This document shows positions 1 to 8,058 of a stretch of 64,000 bases of DNA, piece after piece. The translations under genes and the position numbers were made by a program. Source of the stretch: Fuscovulum ytuae (GTDB lineage Bacteria; Pseudomonadota; Alphaproteobacteria; Rhodobacterales; Rhodobacteraceae); the NCBI RefSeq assembly GCF_029953595.1, contig NZ_CP124537.1:105108-169107 (forward strand), in the 5' to 3' direction. Below the pieces are notes generated by a model. That model saw nothing but the letters and a program-made list of their open reading frames with translations, made no database searches and was not told the DNA's origin. Every line of letters begins with the position of its first letter. Position 1 is the first letter of the stretch.

Positions 1-68
1 AGAAGCGGCATCTCAGGCGGCAGATCCAGCGTCTCGGCGCGTCCATTGACGGTCAGGGTGATCGACAT
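1..68 (-). CDS. 2Fe-2S binding oxidoreductase small subunit, N-terminal fragment (isoquinoline 1-oxidoreductase alpha-like)
   Basis: Only the first 22 codons are inside the window; the gene runs off the left edge. The peptide starts MSITLTVNGRAETLDLPPEM, the beta-strand opening of the plant-ferredoxin-like 2Fe-2S domain found in small subunits of molybdenum hydroxylases such as isoquinoline 1-oxidoreductase alpha (IorA). The ATG at 68 is preceded on the minus strand by AGGAG at good spacing. It is divergent from the TetR gene, which may control it. The cysteines that would confirm the cluster lie outside the window, so the family call rests on a short stretch. Confidence 0.55.
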   Translation of the reverse strand, partial: MSITLTVNGRAETLDLPPEMPL

Positions 69-89
69 CCGGGTTCTCCTCTGCTGTTA

Positions 90-128
90 TGACAAAATGA
101 GCGAAAAATGTCAGGATGTCAATTGACA
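90..128. promoter_or_regulatory. Candidate operator in the divergent IorA-like/tetR promoter
   Basis: TGTCAATTGACA at 117-128 is a perfect 12-base palindrome. TGACA (90-94) and TGTCA (109-113) form a second, spaced dyad with the same half-site. They lie between two divergent starts, one of which encodes a TetR repressor, so autoregulation through these sites is a reasonable inference. No binding data can be read from sequence. Confidence 0.4.
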
Positions 129-157
129 ATCTGGAGGCGTAACGTCACTGTGTCATC

Positions 158-742
158 ATGGCCGAAACCGCGCCACAGACCACCCCCATGCCCGAGCGTC
201 TGGATACCATCCTCGACGCCGCCTTTCGTGCATTCGCAACCTATGGCTATCGGCGTACCGCTATGGATGACATTGCCAAGGGGGCAGGCATCTCGCGCAG
301 CGCGCTTTACCTGCACTTCCGCAACAAGGAAGACATCTTCCGCTCCCTTGCGGCCCGCTATTTCGACGAAGCGCTGCGCGACATGGTCAGCGCGTTAGAA
401 AGGCCGGGCCAAACACTGGAGCGGGCCCTGCTGGCAGCCTTCATCGCCAAAGATGGAAAGTTCATGGAAGCGGTGCTCACTACCCCGCATGGCGAAGAAC
501 TGATGGATGCCGGGTTCTCGGTCACCGGTGATCTGGCTGCAGCAGGCGAGGCGCGGATGGTCGATGCCTTGGGCGAATGGCTGTCGCGCCGCCCTATCCC
601 TCCGGGGCTTGGCACGGCCCGCGACGTTGCCGCAACGATCATCACTTCGGTAAAGGGCCTAAAAACTTCTGTCCGCGGTATGGAGGATTATCGCGCTGGA
701 CAAGCGCGCCTTGCCGCACTCTTTGCCCGCGCGCTTGCCTAG
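158..742 (+). CDS. TetR/AcrR family transcriptional regulator
   Basis: A 194-residue protein of normal TetR length. The N-terminal helix-turn-helix covers about residues 17-63, with the typical run AFATYGYRRTAMDDIAKGAG followed by ISRSALYLHFRNKEDIF. The C-terminal ligand-binding part is all-helical and family-specific, so the ligand cannot be predicted. It is divergent from the molybdenum-hydroxylase small-subunit gene and is probably its local repressor. The ATG at 158 has no strong ribosome site; ATG at 188 (MPERLDTIL) is an alternative that would still keep the whole DNA-binding domain. Confidence 0.85.
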   Translation: MAETAPQTTPMPERLDTILDAAFRAFATYGYRRTAMDDIAKGAGISRSALYLHFRNKEDIFRSLAARYFDEALRDMVSALERPGQTLERALLAAFIAKDGKFMEAVLTTPHGEELMDAGFSVTGDLAAAGEARMVDALGEWLSRRPIPPGLGTARDVAATIITSVKGLKTSVRGMEDYRAGQARLAALFARALA

Positions 743-758
743 TCTTTCGAACGAGGCG

Positions 759-1100
759 TCAGCCGGTAACGACCGAGGACAGCGCGTCAGCTGTTTCCCT
801 TGCCCTCGCTGGGACAGCCGCAATCAGATCAGGCAGCCGCTGTGCAGCTGCTTCGCTGCGGGCCACATTCTCGATTTCCTTTAGCGCCGCATGCAGACCC
901 TTCGCGCCGATGCTGGCCGCCGAACCCGACGTCCGATGCGCCGTCCGCGCCAAGGTTTCGAAATCGCGCTCCCTCAAAAGACGCAGCAAGGCAGCCTGCG
1001 TTTCGGCAACCTCATCCAGCATACGACGTACAAAGGCGTTGAAGGTGTCATCCCCCAGCGTCTCGCGCACTTCCTCAACGACATCGACATCAATCAGCAT
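759..1100 (-). CDS. Hpt (histidine phosphotransfer) domain protein
   Basis: A 113-residue, all-helical protein consisting of a single Hpt domain. The phospho-accepting histidine is most likely H55 in the motif ARTAHRTSGSAASIGA, the classic AHxxxGSAxxxGA pattern. Such proteins relay phosphate between hybrid histidine kinases and response regulators. No kinase or receiver gene is adjacent, so its partners are elsewhere. It converges on the tetR gene with a 16-base gap. Confidence 0.8.
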   Translation of the reverse strand: MLIDVDVVEEVRETLGDDTFNAFVRRMLDEVAETQAALLRLLRERDFETLARTAHRTSGSAASIGAKGLHAALKEIENVARSEAAAQRLPDLIAAVPARARETADALSSVVTG

Positions 1101-1262
1101 GGCCTAACGCTCCGCAATGGCCCAACTCTATGCAGGTCGGAATAGGGTGCAAGACCGACGAAAGCCATGCTACTACCTGAAAGTATAAGATTTGGACGAA
1201 ATTAGCGTTATTCCGCTGCAGATGACGCCCAATTGGCGGATTTCCCCTGCGTCAGGCCAAGG

Positions 1263-1679
1263 TCAGGCCGCCTGACCAAGGGCATTATTGACTTCAGTCA
1301 CGATTGTGCCAAGCGGTTGCTGCGTCAGGCGCCGTGGCATAGCCAACACGACCCTTTGCTGCAAATCTTCATCCAGCCGTGCCCGGATCGCGTCAAGCAA
1401 AGGGTCCGGTGCCGCCAGAATCAAACGATCAGCCCGTCCCCGCGCCGCTTCACGCGCCAGACGCCCCACCAATTGCGCGGCCAGCGCTGTAATGGCCAGA
1501 CGGTCACGATCCGTCGCTTCGGGCAATTCTGCCCAATTGTCAGGACGGTGCATTTCGGGCGCATCCATTCGGTCGATCAACCGCAGATCTGGCTGGCGCA
1601 TACATCCGGCGTTTTCAAGGATCATCGCACCGTCGGGGCAGGCAACAACAATCCAAGTCCCGCGATACAGACCCGACAT
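1263..1679 (-). CDS. Host attachment family protein
   Basis: A 138-residue protein resembling the Host_attach family (proteins first described as required for Agrobacterium attachment to plant cells). The N-terminal strand TWIVVACPDGAMILEN, a middle segment ending in AADRLAITALAAQLVGRLA-like helix, and the strand ADRLILAAPDPLLDAIRARL match the usual layout. Many free-living alphaproteobacteria carry copies, and the biochemical role is unknown. It is a single-gene unit between the Hpt gene and the amino-acid transporter. Confidence 0.6.
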   Translation of the reverse strand: MSGLYRGTWIVVACPDGAMILENAGCMRQPDLRLIDRMDAPEMHRPDNWAELPEATDRDRLAITALAAQLVGRLAREAARGRADRLILAAPDPLLDAIRARLDEDLQQRVVLAMPRRLTQQPLGTIVTEVNNALGQAA

Positions 1680-1909
1680 ATCGATCCTCCCAATCCAGAA
1701 TGAAGCGCGTTTTTCTTCAGGTGACCATCGCCGCGCAGGGCGGAAGTGCGGCAGCGTGACGCAGACCGCTGGATCAGGGCCGTTTTGGCGCGTTTGCGCA
1801 TTATTCTCACGCAGTCGTCATCTTTGGTGATCTCCTGCGGGCGACTTTTCAGGCAGGTTGCGATTTCGCTTGCCAGACAGGGGCTTGGCTCGGTTAACCT
1901 GTTCTACAG

Positions 1910-2722
1910 ATGAACAACAAGGTAGGCGCGGGCGTGGGTGTTTCGACTCCCCTGACAGACAAGACCGCCGCCGAGGCGATACGGGTGGAAGGCCTGCGCA
2001 AATCCTTTGGCCCACATGAGGTGCTGAAGGGTGTCGACCTGACCGCGCATGAAGGTGACGTCATCGCGGTGATAGGCGGGTCGGGATCCGGCAAATCGAC
2101 CATGCTGCGCTGTATCAACTTTCTGGAAACCCCCAGTGCGGGCAAGATTGTGATTGCAGGCGAAGAGGTGCGCCAACGTCCCGATGGCGGCGGCGCGGCC
2201 GATCGCCGACAGATCGAACGCCTGCGCCGCAGCCTTGGCATGGTCTTCCAAAGCTTCAACCTGTGGACGCATAAGACCGTGCTAGACAATCTGATCGAAG
2301 TGCCGGTCCACGTGCTTCGCGTCCCAAAGGCCGAAGCGGTTGAACGCGCGCGCAGCCTTCTGGCGCGTGTGGGTCTGGCCGAAAAGGCCGACAGCTACCC
2401 CGCCTTCCTATCCGGTGGCCAGCAACAGCGAGCCGCCATCGCACGCGCCTTGTGCATGGAACCGCGCGCCATGCTTTTCGATGAACCCACCTCCGCCCTT
2501 GATCCCGAATTGGTGGGCGAGGTTCTCTCCGTCATCCGGGGGCTCGCGGCGGAAGGGCGCACCATGATCCTTGTGACGCATGAAATGAAATTCGCGCGGG
2601 AGGTGGCCAGCCATGTCATCTTCCTCGCCAATGGGCAGGTCGAAGAACAGGGCCCGCCCGAACAGGTGTTCGGCAAACCGCAATCTCCGCGCCTGCAACA
2701 ATTCCTCCGGTCCGTGGGCTGA
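1910..2722 (+). CDS. Polar amino-acid ABC transporter ATP-binding protein (HisP/ArtP-like)
   Basis: A 270-residue ATPase of the amino-acid importer family. Visible motifs are Walker A GGSGSGKST near residue 60, signature LSGGQQQR, and Walker B LFDEPTSALDPELV followed by the H-loop THEMKFAREV, the HisP-type spelling. It has an N-terminal extension of about 25 residues before the first strand of the ABC domain. It is the first gene of a four-gene operon with a binding protein and two permeases. No strong ribosome site is visible in front of the ATG. Confidence 0.93.
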   Translation: MNNKVGAGVGVSTPLTDKTAAEAIRVEGLRKSFGPHEVLKGVDLTAHEGDVIAVIGGSGSGKSTMLRCINFLETPSAGKIVIAGEEVRQRPDGGGAADRRQIERLRRSLGMVFQSFNLWTHKTVLDNLIEVPVHVLRVPKAEAVERARSLLARVGLAEKADSYPAFLSGGQQQRAAIARALCMEPRAMLFDEPTSALDPELVGEVLSVIRGLAAEGRTMILVTHEMKFAREVASHVIFLANGQVEEQGPPEQVFGKPQSPRLQQFLRSVG

Positions 2723-2752
2723 GAGGGGAAAACCAACTCAGGGAGTCTACAA

Positions 2753-3529
2753 ATGAAAAAAACCGTCACTGCCGCGATTGCCTTGTCCTTCGGCCTCATG
2801 GCCAGCGCCGCCAGCGCGCAGACCGTCAAGGTTGGCATTGCCGCCGAAGCCTATCCCCCCTTCGCCAGCCAAGATGCCAGTGGCGCCTGGGTCGGCTGGG
2901 AGGTGGAGATGATCGGTGCCATCTGCACCGCCGCAGAACTGACATGCGAGATTGTGCCGGTCGCATGGGACGGCATCATCCCCGCCCTGACAGCAGGCCA
3001 GATCGACGCGATCATGGCATCGATGTCGATCACCGAAGAACGGATGAAGACCATCGATTTCTCTGACAAATACTACAACACGCCCACCGTCGTCGTCGGA
3101 ACCAAGGGAATGGAGATGGACGCCACCCCCGAAGGCCTGACCGGCAAGATCATCGGCGTGCAGGTATCCACCGTGCACCAAGCTTATGTAGAGCAGTACT
3201 TCGCCTCCGTCGCCGCCGAGGTGAAAACCTATCAGACGCAGGATGAGGCCAACCAAGATCTCGTCGCGGGCCGTATCGATGCCATTCAGGCCGACAGCAT
3301 CGCCTTGGATGCCTTCCTCGCCACAGCGGAAGGATCGGTCTGCTGCGAAGTGAAGGGCACCGTCGCGGATGACCCGGCCATCCTTGGCCTTGGCGTCGGC
3401 GTCGGTCTGCGCAAGGGCGAGGATGCGCTGAAAGCTGCCTTCAACAAGGGCATCGCCGGGGTTCTGGCGGATGGCACCTACGACAAGGTCACGGCGGGCT
3501 ATTTCGCTTCGTCAATCTACGGGAACTAA
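2753..3529 (+). CDS. Periplasmic amino-acid binding protein (ArgT/HisJ-like, SBP family 3)
   Basis: A 258-residue protein with a clear signal peptide (MKKTVTAAIALSFGLMASAA, cut after SAQ). The mature part follows the family 3 pattern: opening strand TVKVGIAAEAYPPFAS, WVGWEVEMIGAIC, then SITEERMKTIDFSDKYYNTP, which is the lysine/arginine/ornithine-type motif. GGGAG precedes the ATG at good spacing. It delivers a polar, probably basic, amino acid or opine to the downstream permeases; the exact ligand is not resolved. Confidence 0.93.
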   Translation: MKKTVTAAIALSFGLMASAASAQTVKVGIAAEAYPPFASQDASGAWVGWEVEMIGAICTAAELTCEIVPVAWDGIIPALTAGQIDAIMASMSITEERMKTIDFSDKYYNTPTVVVGTKGMEMDATPEGLTGKIIGVQVSTVHQAYVEQYFASVAAEVKTYQTQDEANQDLVAGRIDAIQADSIALDAFLATAEGSVCCEVKGTVADDPAILGLGVGVGLRKGEDALKAAFNKGIAGVLADGTYDKVTAGYFASSIYGN

Positions 3530-3554
3530 GGGCTGACGGGCAGGAGAGGGGGGC

Positions 3555-4271
3555 ATGGGCACGCTGGACCTTCTGGCCCTCTCTCCACCCGGCTGGGGGG
3601 CAACCCTTCTGGCCGGGATGTGGAACTCACTGCTGATTGCAGTAGGGGCCTTTGGCCTCGGCCTTGTCCTTGGCACGCTAGGGGCTTGGGGCAAGCTGCA
3701 TGGCGGGCCGATCACACGCGACCTATTGGGGATGTATACAACCATCGTCCGCGCCGTGCCCGAACTGATCCTTATCCTCATCCTCTATTTCGGCGTGACC
3801 GATCTGGTGAACCAGATCCTGATCGCCTTCGGACATGACCGCATTCAGATTTCGGGCGTAGCAGCAGGCATCGCCGTCCTTGGCATCGTGCAAGGCGCCT
3901 ATGCGACCGAGGTGCTGCGCGGTGCCCTTCTTGCCGTCCCGCCGGGGCAGGTCGAGGCGGCAAAGGCCATGGGGATGCCGCCGCTCCTCATGGCGCGTCG
4001 GATCATCTTTCCCTCCATGCTCGGCCTTGCCATGCCGGGTCTGGCCAATCTCTGGCTGATCGCCACCAAGGACACCGCCCTTCTGGCCGTCGTCGGCTTT
4101 TCCGAACTGACCTTCGCCACCCGGCAAGCGGCCAGTTCGACCAAAGCCTTCTTCACCTTCTTCATGGCGGCAGGCGTGATCTATCTCATCATCACCCTTC
4201 TCTCAGGCTGGGCCTTCGCCCGGATCGAGGCATGGGCGCGGCGGGGAGAACCCCGCAATGCGGGGGGTTAG
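3555..4271 (+). CDS. Amino-acid ABC transporter permease (HisQ-like)
   Basis: A 238-residue inner-membrane permease of the HisMQ/GltK type. It has an N-terminal segment (GWGATLLAGMWNSLLIAVGA), then the polar-amino-acid TM core with the coupling loop EVLRGALLAVPPGQVEAAKAMG, which is the EAA motif that contacts the ATPase. AGGAGAGGGGGG lies directly upstream. The end overlaps the next permease by 14 bases, indicating translational coupling. Confidence 0.93.
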   Translation: MGTLDLLALSPPGWGATLLAGMWNSLLIAVGAFGLGLVLGTLGAWGKLHGGPITRDLLGMYTTIVRAVPELILILILYFGVTDLVNQILIAFGHDRIQISGVAAGIAVLGIVQGAYATEVLRGALLAVPPGQVEAAKAMGMPPLLMARRIIFPSMLGLAMPGLANLWLIATKDTALLAVVGFSELTFATRQAASSTKAFFTFFMAAGVIYLIITLLSGWAFARIEAWARRGEPRNAGG

Positions 4272-5052
4272 GGCGATGCGCGGATGGCTGCAGCCGCATC
4301 GTATCATCCTTGTCCTGATCGGGCTGGGGCTGGTCTGGCTTTGCGTCACGCAGATGCGTTGGGACTGGCTGCCGAAATACGCCCCGATGATGGCCGAAGG
4401 CTTATGGCGCACGATCTGGCTGCTCGTGCTTTCTTCGGTCTTTGGGATGGCCTTGGCCATTCCCTTGGGATTGGCGCAGGCGGCGGGGCCTTGGTATCTG
4501 GCCCGCCCGGCACAGGTCTTTTGCACCGTCATCCGGGGCACGCCGCTCTTGCTGCAGATCTGGCTGCTCTATTACGGCCTCGGATCCCTCTTCCCGCAAT
4601 ATCCATGGATTCGCGAAAGCGACCTTTGGCCCATCCTGCGGCAGGCTTGGCCCTATGCACTTCTGGCACTCACCCTCTCCTTCGCGGGATATGAGGGAGA
4701 GGTGATGCGCGGTGCCTTTCGATCCGTCCCCCGCGGGCAATTAGAGGCTGCACGGGCCATGGGCATGCCGCGCCACCTGATCCTATGGCGCATCTGGCTG
4801 CCTCAGGCCCTGCGCGCTGTGCTGCCCACGCTGGGGGGCGAAACCGTGCTACAAATGAAGGCAACGCCTTTGGTCGCCACAATCACCGTCGTCGAAATCT
4901 ATGCCGTGGCAAGCCGGGTGCGACAGGACACGTTCATCGTTTATGAACCGCTTCTGCTTCTGGCCTTGGCCTATCTCGCGCTGGCTGGACTGATCGTTTT
5001 GGCCTTCCGCTGGTTCGAAAACTTGGGGCCGGTGCGGCACCGCCCGAATTAG
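4258..5052 (+). CDS. Amino-acid ABC transporter permease (HisM-like)
   Basis: A 264-residue partner permease. The EAA loop reads GEVMRGAFRSVPRGQLEAARAMG, and the TM helices span most of the chain. The listed ATG at 4258 overlaps the upstream gene; the ATG at 4276 (MRGWLQPHRII) is an equally plausible start, shorter by six residues. Together with the three upstream genes it forms a complete importer of the histidine/lysine/arginine/ornithine or octopine class. Confidence 0.92.
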   Translation: MRGVRAMRGWLQPHRIILVLIGLGLVWLCVTQMRWDWLPKYAPMMAEGLWRTIWLLVLSSVFGMALAIPLGLAQAAGPWYLARPAQVFCTVIRGTPLLLQIWLLYYGLGSLFPQYPWIRESDLWPILRQAWPYALLALTLSFAGYEGEVMRGAFRSVPRGQLEAARAMGMPRHLILWRIWLPQALRAVLPTLGGETVLQMKATPLVATITVVEIYAVASRVRQDTFIVYEPLLLLALAYLALAGLIVLAFRWFENLGPVRHRPN

Positions 5053-5083
5053 GCGATGCCGCACCTATTAAGCCGCCAAGGCC

Positions 5084-5542
5084 TTAGCTATTGCCGCCGT
5101 TGCCGCCGCCGGAGTTGCCACCATTGCCGTCGCGGGAACTATCGCTCGTATCAGAGCCGTTCGAATCCGAAGACGGGCCATTGTCATCCGAGGTCGGGCC
5201 ATTGTCGCCGGTGCTGTCACCCCCCGACCGCAGCGAATACCGGATTTCGCCGTCCTGAATGCGAACGCGCACCTCCTGACCGTCCACCGTTGTGGCCCGA
5301 ACGCGGATCGCCCCGTCAAAGCCGGTGCGATAGCGTTCCACCGTCAGGCCAGCCGTTCCAAAGGCATCGCGGATGCCCATCTCGTCCGGCGTCGCGCCGC
5401 CCGCAAAGAGAGTGCCAAGAAAATCCAGATTGATGGGCGCCGGTGCCGCCGGCGGGGTGGGTGCCGCAGTCTGGGCAAAGCCCGCCTGCGCGGCGACCAC
5501 TGCGACGGCGGTCATCGCGAGAATGCGCTTGGTCTTCATCAT
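5084..5542 (-). CDS. Small secreted protein with Ser/Asp/Gly-rich tail, function unknown
   Basis: A 152-residue protein if begun at ATG 5542, which has AGAAGGA upstream; the open frame extends further but without a start signal. The N-terminus MMKTKRILAMTAVAVVAAQA is a signal peptide with cleavage near GFAQ. A short middle domain (about residues 40-105) has a strand-rich part ending VRVRIQDGEIRYSL. The last 45 residues are low complexity, rich in S, D, G and N. I do not recognise the family. It is convergent with the amino-acid permease and probably monocistronic. Confidence 0.6.
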   Translation of the reverse strand: MMKTKRILAMTAVAVVAAQAGFAQTAAPTPPAAPAPINLDFLGTLFAGGATPDEMGIRDAFGTAGLTVERYRTGFDGAIRVRATTVDGQEVRVRIQDGEIRYSLRSGGDSTGDNGPTSDDNGPSSDSNGSDTSDSSRDGNGGNSGGGNGGNS

Positions 5543-5886
5543 GATCTTTATCCTTCTCTTTTTGTAATCGGAGGGGCGTTCGCCCCCGTCCTCTCGACAG
5601 GTTTGCCGGCGGTCTTTGCCGCGACGCCTCAACACATGTCTGGTCCGGCACCCCACGGCTATAGACCGGTGGTTTGATCGGACGCGTTCACCCGAAAGGA
5701 TGATGAAAACAAACCGAAGTTTATAGGGATTTCGTTATATATTCAGATAGTTGCGCGAATTTCTCTGAACCCCGCGCCCCGGCGGAAACCCACCATTCAA
5801 GGTCGCTTCTACCCGATGATTTATGGGCATCTATCCATGGTTGAAGGACGGGAGCCCCGCCAGATGACGGATCAACGCAAAGCCGA
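5543..5886. other. Intergenic region, 344 bases, with AT-rich promoter-like core
   Basis: This stretch separates the start of the small secreted protein from the end of the TetR gene. It is much richer in A/T around 5700-5760 than the surrounding sequence, consistent with a promoter for the minus-strand gene at 5542. GGGGC/GCCCC around 5573-5588 forms a short hairpin without a T-run. No convincing RNA gene or small open frame was seen. Confidence 0.35.
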
Positions 5887-6531
5887 TCAAATCATCGGCT
5901 GGAACTGCCGGGGATACAGCGCCGAAAGGCCCAGCCAAACTGTCGCCATCGCCTCATCCGGTGCATAGGGCGTGGCCATCGTCATCAAGTCCAGCCACAC
6001 CCCTTCAATCGATATGCGAATCAGGCGTGAAACGCGGGCAGGATTATGCGCATAGCCATGTGCTTCATTCATCCGCGCACAGATGCCTTCCAAAACACGG
6101 TTGTAATGATCGTCATTCGATCCGCAGCGCGCTTGGTAGATCGGCCTGCTCTGGCTTTCTCCCCAAAAGGCGCACCACGCCGCCAGCTTGTCGCGCGTAC
6201 AAATCGCCGGGTTGAAATCGGCCCGCACCAATGCCGCCAGTTGCACTTCGGGTGAAGAGCCTGCCTCAGCCAAGGCCGCCTGCCAATTCGCCCGATACTC
6301 CTCTGACAGGAAATCCAGCGTCTCGGACAGCAGGTTCTCCTTCGTTTCGAAATGAAACAGCACCAGCCCATGCGACAGCCCCGCGCGACGCGCCACCGCC
6401 GTTAATGTGGTGCGAGAATAGCCGAGTTCCGCCATTGTGCTGATCGTTGCCTCAATAAGCTGGGCACGGCGCGCATCCTTGCTCAGAGTGCGGGGGGGGC
6501 GTTGGTCGGTCTGAAGGGTGGGTTCAGTCAC
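5887..6531 (-). CDS. TetR family regulator, BetI-like
   Basis: A 214-residue regulator if begun at GTG 6531, which has AAAGGTG upstream; an ATG at 6570 would add 13 residues that look non-native. The HTH lies at about residues 15-60 (RRAQLIEATISTMAELGYSR then TTLTAVARRAGLSHGLVLFHF). The C-terminal half contains CAFWGESQSRPIYQARC and the segment ISIEGVWLDLMTM, both typical of BetI/C-terminal TetR_C_6 proteins that sense choline-like ligands. It is divergent from the 13-gene catabolic operon and is its probable repressor, suggesting a betaine-like or amine inducer. Confidence 0.88.
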   Translation of the reverse strand: MTEPTLQTDQRPPRTLSKDARRAQLIEATISTMAELGYSRTTLTAVARRAGLSHGLVLFHFETKENLLSETLDFLSEEYRANWQAALAEAGSSPEVQLAALVRADFNPAICTRDKLAAWCAFWGESQSRPIYQARCGSNDDHYNRVLEGICARMNEAHGYAHNPARVSRLIRISIEGVWLDLMTMATPYAPDEAMATVWLGLSALYPRQFQPMI

Positions 6532-6636
6532 GAGGCACCTTTCACGGCACGGGGTTCCGTCGAAACTCATGTCGTCGGAAAAACACCATCCGACAAGAGG
6601 AGACTACCGCAGAAAGTGACAGGCGAAAAGTATTGA

Positions 6637-6657
6637 TTGACAACTCAGTCAGTCGAA
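6637..6657. promoter_or_regulatory. Candidate operator/promoter of the catabolic operon
   Basis: TTGACAACTCAGTCAGTCGAA is an imperfect dyad with an inner ACTcAGT and outer GAC/GTC arms. It sits 37 bases before the ATG of the first operon gene and between that gene and the divergent BetI-like repressor. TTGACA at 6637-6642 could also be a -35 element, so repressor binding here would block transcription. This is inference from position and symmetry. Confidence 0.4.
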
Positions 6658-6693
6658 TGCCAGCCTTGGGCGTCAAGAACACGAGAATCCGTC

Positions 6694-8058
6694 ATGACCC
6701 CGCGGCCCCAGCGCAACCTTTCCAAGTCAAACGCCCAATTCCAACGCGCCCTCAAAAGGTTGCCTTTGGGCGTCTCATCGACCTTCCGCTATTGGGGTGA
6801 AGATCGCACAATCTATGTCGCGCGCGGCAAGGGTGGGCGCACCTGGGATATCGACGACAATTGCTATGTGGACTACCGCCTTGGCTATGGCCCGGCGATC
6901 CTTGGTTATGCCGATGACCGCGTCGATGCCGCCGCCCGCAAAGGGATGGATGTGGGCGGTGTCTTCGCCCTGTCCACCGAACGCGAACTGATCGTCGCGG
7001 ACCGGATCGCCAAGATGGTGCCTGCTGCCGAACTCGTCCGCTTCTCCAATTCAGGGACCGAGGCGGTGATGGCCGCCCTTCGCCTAGCGCGGGCCCATAC
7101 GGGGCGTGAATCCTATCTGCTGGTCGAAGGCGGTTATCATGGCCTCTTCGATGCCGCGATGTGGCAAGCCGATGTCGAAGGCTGGCAAGAGGGCGGCAAT
7201 ACCGACCCAGAGGTGGTGCCCTATGGCAAGGGTATCCCGCCCACGGTCCGCAGCCTTGTCCACCTCACACCGATGAACGATGCGCAGCGGCTGGAAGATA
7301 TGTTCCGCCGCCATGGCAATGATCTGGCCGCCATGCTGATCGAACCCATACAGGGCAACTGCTGTTCGATCATGGCGAACGCCGAATATGTCCACCTCGC
7401 CCGCGAACTTTGCACGCGCTACGGCGTAATGCTGATCATTGATGAAGTGAAATCCGGCTTCCGCGTCGGCAAAGGGGGCATACAGGGTATCCTCGGCGTC
7501 ACGCCGGATATCACCACCTTCGCCAAGGCCGTGGCGAACGGCTATCCCATCGCCATTGTCGCGGGCCGCGAAGACGTAATGCGCTCGTTCCGCTATGGCG
7601 GCGCAAGCCATGGTGGCACCTATACCGCGCATTCCGTAAGCCTTGCCGCCGCCGATGAATGCCTCCGTATCCTTGACGAAACCCCCGCGCTTGAAACACT
7701 TGCGGATTATGGCGAACGATTGAAATCCGGCATCTCTTCGATCCTGAACGCGCGGGGGATCGTGCATTCCTTTTCAGGCCATCCGTCGATGTTCGGCCTC
7801 TTCTTCGCGCCTGAACCACCCGATAATTACCGCGCCTGGAAGACATCGGATTACAGCTTCTATGATCGGATGGCGCATTATCTGCATGATCTGGGCATCA
7901 TCTGCGAACCCGACAGCCGCGAACCTTGGTTCATGTGTGAAGCACATGGCACCGATCCCACCTGCCTGGCCGATACGCTGCGCGCCGTAGAAACCGCCGT
8001 CGATCTGACGCTAGAAGACATGGAAGCAGAAGGGGCAAAGGACGCCGCCCATGTATGA
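6694..8058 (+). CDS. Class III pyridoxal-phosphate aminotransferase (glutamate-1-semialdehyde aminomutase-like)
   Basis: A 454-residue fold-type I PLP enzyme when begun at ATG 6694. Family landmarks are FSNSGTEAVMAALRLAR, the PLP aspartate in IIDEVKSGFRVGKGG, and the lysine in TTFAKAVANGYPIAIV that should form the Schiff base. It is closest in pattern to HemL-like transaminases that act on secondary metabolites rather than to HemL itself. First gene of the operon; it overlaps the next gene by 8 bases. In this setting it may transfer or remove an amino group from the unknown substrate. Confidence 0.9.
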   Translation: MTPRPQRNLSKSNAQFQRALKRLPLGVSSTFRYWGEDRTIYVARGKGGRTWDIDDNCYVDYRLGYGPAILGYADDRVDAAARKGMDVGGVFALSTERELIVADRIAKMVPAAELVRFSNSGTEAVMAALRLARAHTGRESYLLVEGGYHGLFDAAMWQADVEGWQEGGNTDPEVVPYGKGIPPTVRSLVHLTPMNDAQRLEDMFRRHGNDLAAMLIEPIQGNCCSIMANAEYVHLARELCTRYGVMLIIDEVKSGFRVGKGGIQGILGVTPDITTFAKAVANGYPIAIVAGREDVMRSFRYGGASHGGTYTAHSVSLAAADECLRILDETPALETLADYGERLKSGISSILNARGIVHSFSGHPSMFGLFFAPEPPDNYRAWKTSDYSFYDRMAHYLHDLGIICEPDSREPWFMCEAHGTDPTCLADTLRAVETAVDLTLEDMEAEGAKDAAHV

